Below are positions 33,636-42,642 of a stretch of DNA of 64,000 bases, one piece after another; position 1 is the stretch's first letter, and every line of letters begins with the position of its first letter. The stretch covers positions 124,001-188,000 of the forward strand of contig NZ_AKWX02000007.1 of the NCBI RefSeq assembly GCF_000306115.2, written 5' to 3'. Made by a program: the position numbers and the translations under genes. The notes beneath the pieces are model-generated. The model had not been told where the DNA came from, ran no database searches, and was given only the letters and a program-made list of their open reading frames with translations. This DNA is from Leptospira wolffii serovar Khorat str. Khorat-H2 (GTDB taxonomy: Bacteria; Spirochaetota; Leptospiria; Leptospirales; Leptospiraceae).

Positions 33636-35264
33636 ATGCAGAAAAAGAACCAAAAGAGAGACACTTACGTATCCGATACAGTGATTATCGGCGGAGGGCT
33701 TGCCGGAATCGTGGCCGCCTTGGATTTATTGGACGCAAATCGTCGCGTTCTACTCGTGGATCGAGATCAGCAGGAAAGGCTGGGCGGACTTGCGAAGCTT
33801 TCCTTCGGGGGTATCTTTATGGTGGACACTCCCGTCCAGAGAAGGGGAGGGATTCGGGATAATGTCTCGTTGGCTTTATCCGATTGGAGAGCCACAGCCG
33901 AGTTTTCCGCAAAGGATCTTTTGCCCAATCTATGGGCGGAGAATTATATTCATCGTTCTAAAGAGGATATCTATTATTATCTTCGGAGACATTCCGTGAA
34001 CTTCTTCCCAGTCGTCCATTGGGTGGAGAGAGGATTGTATAAACCCGGCAATAGCGTTCCTAGATTTCATATGGTATGGGGAACGGGCCATGGTCTCATA
34101 GAGGCTTTGGTCAAAAAACTTTTAGGTCATAAAAATCGGGACAAGCTAGAGATGGTTTTCCATACCCGGGTCAAGAGTTTGATTCGATCCGGTAAAAGAG
34201 TATGCGGTTGCGTGGGCATCGATGTGAAAACGGGGAGAGAATCCGAATTTCATGCGGAACATGTAGTGATCGCTTCCGGAGGGATCGCAGGGGATCTGGA
34301 ACTTGTTCGTAAATACTGGCCGAAGCATATGGGCAAGGCTCCGGATACATTATTGAACGGATCGCATCCGTTCGCTTTGGGAGATCTTCATGTCGAGGCC
34401 AAGAAATTAGGAGCGAATATCACTCATCTGGATAAGATGTGGAATTACGCTGCGGGAGTTCATCATCCCGATCCTAAAATGGAACACCACGGACTGAGTT
34501 TGGTTCCGCCCAAGTCCGCTCTATGGTTGAATTCTTACGGAGAAAGAATCGGTCCCCAACCTTTGATCACGGGTTTCGATACCAGATTCTTAGTAGAAGA
34601 AGTCTGCAAACAAGGAGAAAAATACTCCTGGCAGGTATTGAATTGGAAGATCGCCGTAAAAGAACTGGCGGTCTCCGGTTCCGAATTCAACGACGAAATA
34701 CGTAATAAAAACTTAATGGGATTCTTGAAAACGGTGGTTTTCGGTAACGAAAAACTCGTGAAGACTTTGACGGAGAATTGCGTGGATTTCGTGACTGCGG
34801 ATTCGATTCCCAGACTCGCGGAAAAGATGAACGCTCTCACCGGAAAGGATTCCGTGCAACCCGAAGTTCTGGAAAGATCCGTACGGGCTTACGACGATAT
34901 GTTGGATCGGGGCCCCGTATTCCGGGACGACGATCAGTTGAGAAGGATCGCCCAATTGAGAGCGTATCGCGGGGATAAGATCCGGACCTGCGACTTCCAG
35001 AAAATCGTGGATAAGAAAGCGTTCCCGCTCATCGCGATCCGAGAATTCGTTCTGACCCGAAAGTCCATGGGAGGGATACAGACCGATCTGAAATCCAGAG
35101 TCTTGGACCAATCCGGCAAGACGATCCCTGGTCTATATGCCGTGGGAGAAGCGGCAGGTTTCGGAGGAGGGGGAATCCACGGCAAAGGCGCCTTGGAGGG
35201 AACTTTCTTGGGAGGTTGCATTCTCACTTCCCGATCCGCTGTTCGGAACATTTTAGAAAATTAG
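33636..35264 (+). CDS. FAD-binding dehydrogenase (FAD_binding_2 family)
   Basis: 542 residues from the ATG at 33636; a TTG at 33594 would add 14 residues but lies upstream of the predicted -10. The N-terminal dinucleotide fold is TVIIGGGLAGIVAALDLL, with LVDRDQQERLGGLAKLS next; the C-terminus has GLYAVGEAAGFGGGGIHG and ALEGTFLGGCILTSR. This is the flavoprotein family that includes fumarate reductase-like and 3-ketosteroid dehydrogenase-like enzymes. The substrate is unknown. It is followed 22 nt later by a TPP enzyme and is preceded by an FNR-type box. Confidence 0.85.
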   Translation: MQKKNQKRDTYVSDTVIIGGGLAGIVAALDLLDANRRVLLVDRDQQERLGGLAKLSFGGIFMVDTPVQRRGGIRDNVSLALSDWRATAEFSAKDLLPNLWAENYIHRSKEDIYYYLRRHSVNFFPVVHWVERGLYKPGNSVPRFHMVWGTGHGLIEALVKKLLGHKNRDKLEMVFHTRVKSLIRSGKRVCGCVGIDVKTGRESEFHAEHVVIASGGIAGDLELVRKYWPKHMGKAPDTLLNGSHPFALGDLHVEAKKLGANITHLDKMWNYAAGVHHPDPKMEHHGLSLVPPKSALWLNSYGERIGPQPLITGFDTRFLVEEVCKQGEKYSWQVLNWKIAVKELAVSGSEFNDEIRNKNLMGFLKTVVFGNEKLVKTLTENCVDFVTADSIPRLAEKMNALTGKDSVQPEVLERSVRAYDDMLDRGPVFRDDDQLRRIAQLRAYRGDKIRTCDFQKIVDKKAFPLIAIREFVLTRKSMGGIQTDLKSRVLDQSGKTIPGLYAVGEAAGFGGGGIHGKGALEGTFLGGCILTSRSAVRNILEN

Positions 35265-35286
35265 AATATTTATTGGATGTAATGAT

Positions 35287-37020
35287 ATGAAAAAGACCGG
35301 CGCTTCTTTAGCCGTATTCGCATTGGAACAAATAGGGGTAAAATATACGTTCGGAATTCCGGGCGTCCATAATACCGAACTCTACGACGAATTGAATAAT
35401 TCCGATAGCATCACGCCGATTCTAGTGACCCACGAAGGTGGAGCCTCTTTTATGGCCGACGCAATCAGTAGGTCGACGGATTCCATCGGAACCATAGTCA
35501 TCGTTCCCGCGGCGGGTATGACTCACGCGTTAAGCGGAATTGGAGAGGCTTTCTTGGACGGGATCCCTATGCTCGTAATTTCCGGCGGAGTGAGGACCGA
35601 TTCCGGAAAAAAATACCAACTCCATCAGTTGGACCAGGCGGAGATTCTTAAAGGAATCACGAAGAAAACGTATTATATACGGGAACATCGAGAAATCATC
35701 CCTACGATTTACGAGGCTTATAAAACCGCGACCACGGACGAATGCGGTCCGGTCTTTGTGGAAATTCCGGTAAATATCCAATTATTCCGAGGAGAGGTGG
35801 ATTCTCTCCCGACCTTCCGAAAGGAAGTTCAGGAGAAGAATGCGGATCGGGAGAAGATAGAACGCGCTTGTGAGATTCTTGGCTCTAGCCGATCTCCCGG
35901 AATTTTTGTAGGATGGGGAGCGAGAGACGCAACGAGAGAATTGGTGAGAATTTCCGAAATTCTGGACGCACCGGTGGCGACTACATTGCAGGGACTCAGC
36001 GTATTCCCGGCAAATCATCCGAATCATACTGGCATGGGTTTCGGGACCTATTCCGTTCCTGCAGGAGAAGAAGCTTTTGCGGATTGCGATTGTCTACTTG
36101 CGATCGGGACTCGCTTTTCTGAAATTCCTACCGGAAGTTTCGGAATGCAGGTGCCGAAGAAACTGATCCATATCGATATCAATCCAGAAGTATTTTCTAA
36201 AAACTATCCTGCGGAAGTCGGCATAGAAGGGGACGCGAAGTATGTTCTATCCCAACTGATCGAAATTCTGGAAAAGAACAAGGATCTACCGAAACGAAAG
36301 AATAAGATTGCGGACTTAATCCAAGAAAAGAAGAAGAGCTACGAAAAAGAATGGGAAGCTCATATCGTACCGAATCGAATCAATCCATCTCTATTCTTTA
36401 AAGAACTGAGAAAGCAGATGGAAGCCTCCGACATTTTGGTCGTGGACGACGGAAACCATACCTTCCTTGCGGAGGAATTGTATCCCGTCTACCAGACTAA
36501 GACATTCTTCTCCCCTACGGATTTTAACAGCATGGGATACTGTGTGCCGGCTTCGATTGCGACCAAAATGGCGAATCCGGAAAGAAAGGTGGCCGGTATC
36601 GTAGGAGACGGCGCATTCCTAATGACCGGACTGGAACTTCTTACCGCCTCCGCTCATTCCGTAGGAACAGTAATATTCGTATTCTATGATGGAGAATTGT
36701 CCCAAATCTCCCAAGGACAGGAAATCCCTTATAGAAGAAAGACATGTACCATTCTAGGCGAATTACAATTAGAAGGGATTGCGAGAGGGACGGGAGCCGC
36801 TTACGTATCTTTACAATCCAACGATCAGATAGAAAGAACGATCCGGGACGCGTTCCTGATCGCCGATACGGGACGACCGGTGATCGTGGACGTAAAAATC
36901 GATTATTCCAAAAGAACACGGTTCACTAAAGGGGTGGTCGGAGTGAATCTGGGAAGATTCCCATTGGGAGAAAAATTCCGATTCATCGGACGGGCCTTGG
37001 TCCGAATGATCACCGGTTAA
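35287..37020 (+). CDS. Thiamine-diphosphate enzyme, acetolactate-synthase-like
   Basis: 577 residues with the three domains of the AHAS/POX family. Catalytic Glu50 lies in VTHEGGASFMADA; the TPP/Mg site is GDGAFLMTG at about 440. The usual N-N-x-x pair about 26 residues after GDG is replaced by YDGELSQISQG. It is not an ordinary biosynthetic IlvB: the DGEL variant and the neighbouring FAD dehydrogenase point to another decarboxylase or carboligase. The FNR-type box before the operon suggests expression at low oxygen. Substrate unknown. Confidence 0.85.
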   Translation: MKKTGASLAVFALEQIGVKYTFGIPGVHNTELYDELNNSDSITPILVTHEGGASFMADAISRSTDSIGTIVIVPAAGMTHALSGIGEAFLDGIPMLVISGGVRTDSGKKYQLHQLDQAEILKGITKKTYYIREHREIIPTIYEAYKTATTDECGPVFVEIPVNIQLFRGEVDSLPTFRKEVQEKNADREKIERACEILGSSRSPGIFVGWGARDATRELVRISEILDAPVATTLQGLSVFPANHPNHTGMGFGTYSVPAGEEAFADCDCLLAIGTRFSEIPTGSFGMQVPKKLIHIDINPEVFSKNYPAEVGIEGDAKYVLSQLIEILEKNKDLPKRKNKIADLIQEKKKSYEKEWEAHIVPNRINPSLFFKELRKQMEASDILVVDDGNHTFLAEELYPVYQTKTFFSPTDFNSMGYCVPASIATKMANPERKVAGIVGDGAFLMTGLELLTASAHSVGTVIFVFYDGELSQISQGQEIPYRRKTCTILGELQLEGIARGTGAAYVSLQSNDQIERTIRDAFLIADTGRPVIVDVKIDYSKRTRFTKGVVGVNLGRFPLGEKFRFIGRALVRMITG

Positions 37021-37053
37021 CGCGGATTAATTAAAAAGAAGTGATTGAATGGG

Positions 37054-37088
37054 AGCGGAGGAGTCTTTAGGACTTCTCCGCTTTTTTT
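37054..37088 (+). terminator. Rho-independent terminator between TPP enzyme gene and nnrS
   Basis: A stem GCGGAG-G-AGTC pairs with GACT-T-CTCCGC around a 5-nt loop and is followed by seven T. It lies 34 nt after the TPP gene stop, between convergent genes. Confidence 0.85.
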
Positions 37089-37100
37089 AATCGGGAAGGA

Positions 37101-38291
37101 TTAAACTCTGGGCTTGGATTGGAAATCCACCCTAGGTCTGATCAGTATTTTTGCATATTGAAGGAAGAATATTAAGAAAGAAACGATCCAGAATATTGCC
37201 GAAAAGAAATACGCCTCCCTGTATAGATTCCAAATCGGTAAGAATACCCGAGTGATCACCGCTAAATTAATCAGCAGATACCCGACAACTGTCGCTTTAG
37301 AGGCACGGATCAATCTTCCGGTGTGACCCAGGGAAACTCTAGTGATCATGCCGTAGATAAAAACGCCTATCGCTCCCGCGTTGAATAGGTGGAACGCCGA
37401 GGATGCCGACCAAACACCCAAGTGATAGAGACCGAACCCGAAGAATCCGAAACATAACCAAAAATATCCGCTATGCAAAATCCAAAGAATCGGAGTGCGT
37501 ACCGATTTCCAAGGTTCCCAAAAATACCAGCGTGCGAAGTGCAGTATGGACAGAAAGAAGCAATAAACTCCCACAAAAGGAACGATTCCCGGATTGGAAT
37601 GCGTTACGGTTTCCAGAATCAGAAATATGAAGCCCGAATATTGGATCGCCGTCTCTAAATGAGGAAACCTTCGAGGGTTGGAGCCCGCGACAGCCACGGA
37701 TGTGAAAAAGGGTAGGATCCTTCCCGCGATGATCGCCACGAATTGTAGGACCACGAAAATGGAAAGATGGATGAGATGCATGCTCCAGTCACTTGGAACC
37801 ACACCCAAAAAGGAAAATGCTGTAAGAAGATGCAGTAAGGAGAATAGGAAATACGTTATTGCGACGACTCGGTTATGCTCTTGTCCTTTTTTGAATAGGG
37901 CGGGGAGAATATAGAATAAAACGAGTATATCGAAATAAAGATCGAAAGTAACCGCGGCATAGGAAAGCGCCGGAGAGGCGAGAAAGCTGAATCTTCCCAA
38001 GAACCAAAGGGAGAACAAAAACGCCAGGGCCTTTCCTTCGATCAAAACGCTTTTGGTCCAGTATTGTCCGGCTGTGAAAATAAAGCCGACTACGGCCGCT
38101 CTCCCGAACCCGTACACCATTTCGTAAGAGTGCATTTGAATGCCGCCTACCAAAAAAGGAGAAGGAATTACGGAGAATAGGATGAGGACCCAGATGAGAA
38201 GAGCGAAAATCGCATGTAACGAAACGGCTAGGAAGAAGGGACGAAACGCCACCGTCCATACGTCGGAGCGAAATTGGGGAATGAACTTCAT
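37101..38291 (-). CDS. nnrS: NnrS family membrane protein
   Basis: 396 residues with about twelve TM helices. The start VAFRPFFLAVSLHAIFALLIW and IQMHSYEMVYGFGRAAVVGFI correspond to the NnrS signature (FRPFF and H-x-H-E-like). NnrS is a heme- and copper-containing protein linked to nitric oxide tolerance and denitrification regulons. An FNR-type box with one mismatch lies upstream (38325-38338), together with TATCAT (38298-38303, minus strand) almost touching the start codon, so the transcript may be leaderless. Its neighbours are the regulator and nos operon. Confidence 0.9.
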   Translation of the reverse strand: MKFIPQFRSDVWTVAFRPFFLAVSLHAIFALLIWVLILFSVIPSPFLVGGIQMHSYEMVYGFGRAAVVGFIFTAGQYWTKSVLIEGKALAFLFSLWFLGRFSFLASPALSYAAVTFDLYFDILVLFYILPALFKKGQEHNRVVAITYFLFSLLHLLTAFSFLGVVPSDWSMHLIHLSIFVVLQFVAIIAGRILPFFTSVAVAGSNPRRFPHLETAIQYSGFIFLILETVTHSNPGIVPFVGVYCFFLSILHFARWYFWEPWKSVRTPILWILHSGYFWLCFGFFGFGLYHLGVWSASSAFHLFNAGAIGVFIYGMITRVSLGHTGRLIRASKATVVGYLLINLAVITRVFLPIWNLYREAYFFSAIFWIVSFLIFFLQYAKILIRPRVDFQSKPRV

Positions 38292-38324
38292 ATTTTCATG
38301 ATAACCGAAAACATGGGCAAGTCT

Positions 38325-38338
38325 TTGATCTGAGTCAA
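38325..38338. promoter_or_regulatory. FNR-type box before nnrS
   Basis: TTGATCTGAGTCAA differs from TTGAT-N4-ATCAA at one position. It lies 34 nt before the nnrS start and 13 nt beyond the end of the regulator gene, so only nnrS can be its target. Confidence 0.6.
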
Positions 38339-38350
38339 AAAAAATTAAGT

Positions 38351-38998
38351 TTACTCTATAAATTTTAAAAGTCCTTTTCGGTCTATAATTATGATTTCTC
38401 CCCTCTTAGGATCTATGATATTTAGATCCTTCAGTTGTCGCAAAACTCGGGAAAAAGTCTCTGGCCGAAGGAAAAGCATGGAAGCGATCTGGACATGGCT
38501 GAGCGGGGGATAATTTTCCGGTAAGTGGTATAAGAAATGGGCCACTCTCTGCAACGCCTCCATCGTGAGTCCACGGTTGATCGTCATATTAAGGATCTGT
38601 ATCTTCTGATAAAGCGATTGGATCAGAAGATGACAAAGTTGAATATTCGAATTAACCTTTTTCTTAAATAAGGCGATGGGCATTCGAAGTACGACCGAGT
38701 CCGAGATAAAGCGTCCCGAAGCGGGATAATGGATTCCGTTCATGAAAGCCGACTCCGCCACCAAAGAATAAGGAGAGAAGAAATTTAAAGTTATCTCGCT
38801 GGAGTTCGCGTCGTATTTGAAAATCTGCAAGCCTCCTTCCACGAGTAGATCGAGAGACTCCGCCTTATCTCCCTGGTGAAACAGGAATTCTCCCTTTTTG
38901 TATTTCCTTCTTTTTCCGTCGGAGAAGATGCTGAACAACTTCTCTTCCGTAACTTCCTCTAGTATCTTCGGGCTCATCGTATCGGCTCTATCTAACAT
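38351..38998 (-). CDS. CRP/FNR-family transcription regulator, DNR/NNR-like
   Basis: 215 residues. The cyclic-nucleotide-like beta-barrel is at about 20-120, the dimer helix at about 125-150 and the helix-turn-helix at about 165-200. The recognition helix LRPETFSRVLRQL holds E-x-x-S-R, the set with which FNR proteins read TTGAT. Only one Cys (QLCHLL) is present, so an FNR-type [4Fe-4S] cluster is excluded; DNR/NNR-type sensors of nitric oxide also lack it. It is divergent from the nos operon and shares the box at 39090-39103. Confidence 0.88.
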   Translation of the reverse strand: MLDRADTMSPKILEEVTEEKLFSIFSDGKRRKYKKGEFLFHQGDKAESLDLLVEGGLQIFKYDANSSEITLNFFSPYSLVAESAFMNGIHYPASGRFISDSVVLRMPIALFKKKVNSNIQLCHLLIQSLYQKIQILNMTINRGLTMEALQRVAHFLYHLPENYPPLSHVQIASMLFLRPETFSRVLRQLKDLNIIDPKRGEIIIIDRKGLLKFIE

Positions 38999-39089
38999 TT
39001 TCCTATATCCTAACGTACTGCATGTGCCTCTTCGAATTCATTTTAGTTTATTCCGTTTGACAATTATCACTCGTGCATTCGGGCGCAAC

Positions 39090-39103
39090 TTGATCCGGAT
39101 CAA
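39090..39103. promoter_or_regulatory. FNR-type box between regulator and nos operon
   Basis: TTGATCCGGATCAA is a perfect palindrome. GATACT (39129-39134, plus strand) and GATAAT (39063-39068, minus strand) are placed nearly symmetrically, each putting the box centre about 41-44 bp from a likely transcription start. One box could thus drive both the nos operon and the regulator. A degenerate second site TTGAC-AATT-ATCAC is at 39057-39070. Confidence 0.8.
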
Positions 39104-39202
39104 GGAGAGTAATCGACTTATGAACTCTGATACTTGTGTCGGGTAGAAAACGTTAAGCAAAGCGAATACGCTTCGTCTCGGCAACAAAGGAGATACCGCA
39201 TT

Positions 39203-39667
39203 ATGAATCTAAAGTTATCGTATGATATTTTTACGGAAAGGATCGCGAGCGGGGTCGCTCTGCTTCTCCTTCTTTCCACGACTCTTCTTTTTTGCGGAAA
39301 AGAGAAAACGAACGAGGGAGAGGCTGCAGCGGGCCCGAGCAAGGGAATCGGACCGGTAAGTTCCGTCGTTTTAGGACCTATTGATGCGGCTTCCGCCGAG
39401 AAAGGAAGAAAGCATTTCGAAATGAAATGCAGCGCCTGTCATAAGTTCGAAGAGAAGGTCGTAGGACCTGCGCTAAAAGGCGTTACCGAAAGAAGGACTC
39501 CGGAATGGATCATGAATATGATCTTAAATCCCCAGGAGATGACTCAAAAGGATCCGATTGCGATGGAGTTGCTGGCCGAGCACCTCACTCAAATGACTTT
39601 CCAGAACGTGCAAGAGTCGGAAGCCAGGGAAATTTTGGAATATCTGAGGAAATTGGATAAAAAATAA
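39203..39667 (+). CDS. Lipid-anchored monohaem cytochrome c
   Basis: 154 residues from the ATG at 39203, which follows AAAGGAGAT; the frame extends 23 codons upstream over the promoter and is not used. A signal sequence ends in LLFC (Cys31), a relaxed lipobox. The haem site is C76-S-A-C79-H80, and a Met in LTQMTFQNV is a likely sixth ligand. The gene opens the nos operon, only 12 nt before nosZ, so it probably delivers electrons to the nitrous oxide reductase. Confidence 0.9.
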   Translation: MNLKLSYDIFTERIASGVALLLLLSTTLLFCGKEKTNEGEAAAGPSKGIGPVSSVVLGPIDAASAEKGRKHFEMKCSACHKFEEKVVGPALKGVTERRTPEWIMNMILNPQEMTQKDPIAMELLAEHLTQMTFQNVQESEAREILEYLRKLDKK

Positions 39668-39679
39668 GAGAGGTTGCGT

Positions 39680-41599
39680 ATGAATATTAGAATATTAAAA
39701 ATCGTTACTGTAACCTCCTTAGTGCTGTTTGGGATTTTGTTCCTGACCTGCGGTAAGGGGGCTTCGACTGCGACTTTGGCTTCGGATGCGGCTAAAAAGG
39801 TCTATGTAGCACCGGGAGAGAAAGACGAAGTATATGCCTTCCTTTCAGGCGGTTTCAGCGGACAGATGTCCGTCTACGGAATCCCTTCCGCAAGATTGTT
39901 TAAGATCATTCCCGTTTTCTCGGTCTTTCCCGAAAACGGATATGGTTACGACGAGGAAACCAAGAACATGCTCCGTACCACTTCCGGATACGTACCTTGG
40001 GACGATAGCCATCACGTGGAAGCTTCCATGACCGATGGAAAGCAGGACGGTAGATGGTTGTTTTTAAATGCGAACAATACTCCTAGATTGGCTCGTATCG
40101 ACCTGAGAGCTATGGAGACCAAAGAAATTTTGGAAATTCCGAACAGCGCGGGAAACCATGCATCTCCTTTCGCCACCGAAAACACGGAATATCTGATGGC
40201 AGCCACTCGATTCTCGATACCGATTCCTCAGAAGAGCGTGCCTATAGAGAATTTCGGCAAAGAGTTCCAAGGAACCGTAACTATGGTCAAAGTGGAGCCG
40301 AAGACGGGAAGACTTTCCATAGAATTGCAAGTTCTCGTTCCCGGTTTCGACTACGATCTTTCCCACTGCGGTAAGGGTAAGTCCCACGATTGGTGCTTCT
40401 TCACCTCCTATAACTCCGAGCAAGCTTATAAGATGTTGGAAGTCGGTGCCTCTAAGAACGACAAAGACTACATTCTCGCTTTCAATTGGGTCCGTGCAAA
40501 ACAATGTCTGGATCAAGGAAAGGCCACTAACTTTGGAGGAGAATATTACAATAACTTCCTACCTGAGAACAAGCCGGTCGTTTCCGAGAAGTTGAGCGGA
40601 GTGAAAATGCTCCTACCGAAAAATTGCGAAGGCATGATGTACTATATGCCTACTCCTAAAAGCCCTCACGGAACCGACGTGGATCCTACGGGAGAATATA
40701 TCGTAGGTGGAGGTAAATTGGCTACGGTGATTCCGGTCCATTCTTTCAGCAAACTGATCGAAGTGAAGGATAAACCGGAACATAGAACCGGAGAGATTAT
40801 GGGAATCCCCATCCTCAAATACGAGTCCACTCTTGCGGGAGAAGTTAAGAAACCTTGCCTCGGGCCTCTACATACGGAGTTCGACGGAAAAGGATACGCT
40901 TACACTTCTTGCTTCGTAAGTTCCGAAGTCGTAAAATGGGAATTGGGAACCTGGGAGGTGGAACAGCATCTACCTGCATATTATAGTGTGGGACACCTTT
41001 CCATCGTAGGAGGAAGTTCCAAGGAACCTTACGGAAAATATCTGATCGCTCTCAACAAGATTACGAAAGACAGATATTTGCCGGTGGGAATGGAGCTGCC
41101 TCAGAGTGCTCAGCTTTACGATATCTCCGGAGGCAAAGCGGAATTGCTTTCCGACTTCCCTACGGTGGGAGAGCCTCACTATTCTCAGATGATTCCCGCA
41201 AAACTCATCATGGATAAGATGGCGAAGATCTATCCTTTGGAGGAAAACAAACACCCTTACGCGGTGAAATCCGAAAAAGACGCGAGAATCGTACGTGAAG
41301 GAAATGTGGTCCGAGTTTATATGGCTCAGATCAGATCCCACTTCAAGCCTGATACCATCGAAGTTCGGAAAGGAGATACGGTCTACTTCCACGTAACCAA
41401 CCTGGAACAAGACTTCGATATTCCGCACGGATTCGCGGTAGGCGGAGCGCCGGAAATGCCGAACCTTCTCATCATGCCCGGACAAACCAGAACGTTTAAA
41501 TGGCAGGCTGCGAAGGCGGGTATCTATCCATTCTACTGCACGGACTTCTGTTCCGCTCTTCACCAAGAGATGCAACAGTATATTCGGGTAACTCCCTAA
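39680..41599 (+). CDS. nosZ: Nitrous oxide reductase, clade II-like, probably lipid-anchored
   Basis: 639 residues from the ATG at 39680. It reduces N2O to N2 in the periplasm. The N-terminal beta-propeller holds CuZ ligands, seen as H111-H112 in DDSHHVEAS and His in PHGTDVDPTGEYIVGGGK. The C-terminal cupredoxin domain holds the CuA set H583, C620, C624, H628 and M631 (YCTDFCSALHQEM). The signal is Sec-type, not twin-arginine, which marks clade II, and ends in FLTC (Cys24), suggesting a lipoprotein. No nosR or nosX is near. Confidence 0.97.
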   Translation: MNIRILKIVTVTSLVLFGILFLTCGKGASTATLASDAAKKVYVAPGEKDEVYAFLSGGFSGQMSVYGIPSARLFKIIPVFSVFPENGYGYDEETKNMLRTTSGYVPWDDSHHVEASMTDGKQDGRWLFLNANNTPRLARIDLRAMETKEILEIPNSAGNHASPFATENTEYLMAATRFSIPIPQKSVPIENFGKEFQGTVTMVKVEPKTGRLSIELQVLVPGFDYDLSHCGKGKSHDWCFFTSYNSEQAYKMLEVGASKNDKDYILAFNWVRAKQCLDQGKATNFGGEYYNNFLPENKPVVSEKLSGVKMLLPKNCEGMMYYMPTPKSPHGTDVDPTGEYIVGGGKLATVIPVHSFSKLIEVKDKPEHRTGEIMGIPILKYESTLAGEVKKPCLGPLHTEFDGKGYAYTSCFVSSEVVKWELGTWEVEQHLPAYYSVGHLSIVGGSSKEPYGKYLIALNKITKDRYLPVGMELPQSAQLYDISGGKAELLSDFPTVGEPHYSQMIPAKLIMDKMAKIYPLEENKHPYAVKSEKDARIVREGNVVRVYMAQIRSHFKPDTIEVRKGDTVYFHVTNLEQDFDIPHGFAVGGAPEMPNLLIMPGQTRTFKWQAAKAGIYPFYCTDFCSALHQEMQQYIRVTP

Positions 41600-41617
41600 C
41601 GGAAGGCGGATAGAAGA

Positions 41618-42226
41618 ATGAAAGAATTGCTTCTTCATAAACTATCCGCCAGAAACCGGCTCCTAATATTAGGAGTCGGTTTCGCTTTGGCTGTGATATT
41701 TCTGGTACCTATCTGGTATATTTCGCTTGCGGCGCCTCAGTATCCGGAAGGATTGGGGATGAAGATTTGGGTCCATAAGTTGACCGGGGCTGCCGAATAC
41801 GATTTGCAGAATATTAATTTACTGAACCATTATATAGGAATGCACGAGATAGTGTCCGATTCGATTCCGGAACTGCTCTTTATGCCGTATGTTCTGGGAT
41901 ATATGGTGTTCGGCGCGCTTGTCACTTTCTTCCTTCCAAGGATATTCATGGCCGCCTTGGGTATTTTTAATTTCGTGATTCTGGGAATCGCAGGACTTTA
42001 CGATTTTTGGAGATGGGAATACAACTATGGTCATAATCTGAATCCGGAAGCTCCTATCGTAGTTCCCGGAATGAGTTACCAACCGCCTCTACTCGGTTGC
42101 AAGGAAATGTTGAATATCACAGCCTGCAGTTTCCCCTCATACGGAGGATGGATCCTGTTTTTGTGTCTTGCGATTCTTATTTTCATCATCTGGGAAGAGA
42201 GGAGGAAACTGCGACATGGAATTTAA
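41618..42226 (+). CDS. nos-operon membrane protein, NosB-like by position
   Basis: 202 residues with TM helices near 15-35, 85-105, 108-128 and 175-195. A long exported loop with Trp, Tyr and His (YDLQNINLLNHYIGMHEI) follows TM1, and two Cys (GCKEMLNITACS) lie before the last helix. Clade II nos clusters carry a membrane protein called NosB directly after nosZ; the position and topology fit, homology is unverified. It may take part in electron supply or copper-site assembly. It overlaps nosL by 11 nt. Confidence 0.75.
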   Translation: MKELLLHKLSARNRLLILGVGFALAVIFLVPIWYISLAAPQYPEGLGMKIWVHKLTGAAEYDLQNINLLNHYIGMHEIVSDSIPELLFMPYVLGYMVFGALVTFFLPRIFMAALGIFNFVILGIAGLYDFWRWEYNYGHNLNPEAPIVVPGMSYQPPLLGCKEMLNITACSFPSYGGWILFLCLAILIFIIWEERRKLRHGI

Positions 42227-42641
42227 TCGGATCGTATTGTCCTTGGTTTTGATCGCTTTTACCGGCATATCCTGTGTGCGTAACGAACCGATTCTTCCGG
42301 AAACGGGAAAGGAACATTGCGCACATTGCTCCATGGCGATTACAGACAATAAATTTCATTCGCAGATTCTAACATCCAAGGGTCGTAGGATCTATTTCGA
42401 TTCCCTGGAATGTCTACACGCGTACGTAAAGGAAAAACGACCTTCGATTCAATCTGCCTGGGTTGCGTTATACGATTCTCCCGGAAAGATGGTCTCTATA
42501 GATTCGGCGAGTTATATCCAATCCGAGAATATTCGGACCCCTATGGGAGAGGGTATTGCTGCTTTTTCCGATCGCTCCTCCGCGGAAAAATATTTGAAAG
42601 AACATAAGGGAAAATTGCTAGGAAGGATATTAGAAGAATAG
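42216..42641 (+). CDS. nosL: NosL copper chaperone lipoprotein
   Basis: 141 residues from the ATG at 42216, inside the end of the preceding gene. The signal ends in GISC (Cys20). The NosL domain begins with EHCAHCSMAITDNKFHSQI, where the C-x2-C-x-M cluster is typical, and continues through GRRIYFDSLECLHAYV. NosL binds Cu(I) and passes it to NosZ for CuZ assembly, with NosDFY. An in-frame extension to 42168 lacks sense. nosD starts 1 nt after its stop. Confidence 0.93.
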   Translation: MEFNRIVLSLVLIAFTGISCVRNEPILPETGKEHCAHCSMAITDNKFHSQILTSKGRRIYFDSLECLHAYVKEKRPSIQSAWVALYDSPGKMVSIDSASYIQSENIRTPMGEGIAAFSDRSSAEKYLKEHKGKLLGRILEE

Positions 42642-42642
42642 A

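Noticed and set aside
35287..37020. Ordinary biosynthetic acetolactate synthase IlvB
   Set aside because: No ilvN/ilvC neighbours and the Mg-site NN pair is replaced by YDGEL.
40970..41638. 222-codon open frame opposite nosZ
   Set aside because: Antisense shadow of nosZ, Arg/His/Ser-rich without any motif; nosZ is unquestionable here.
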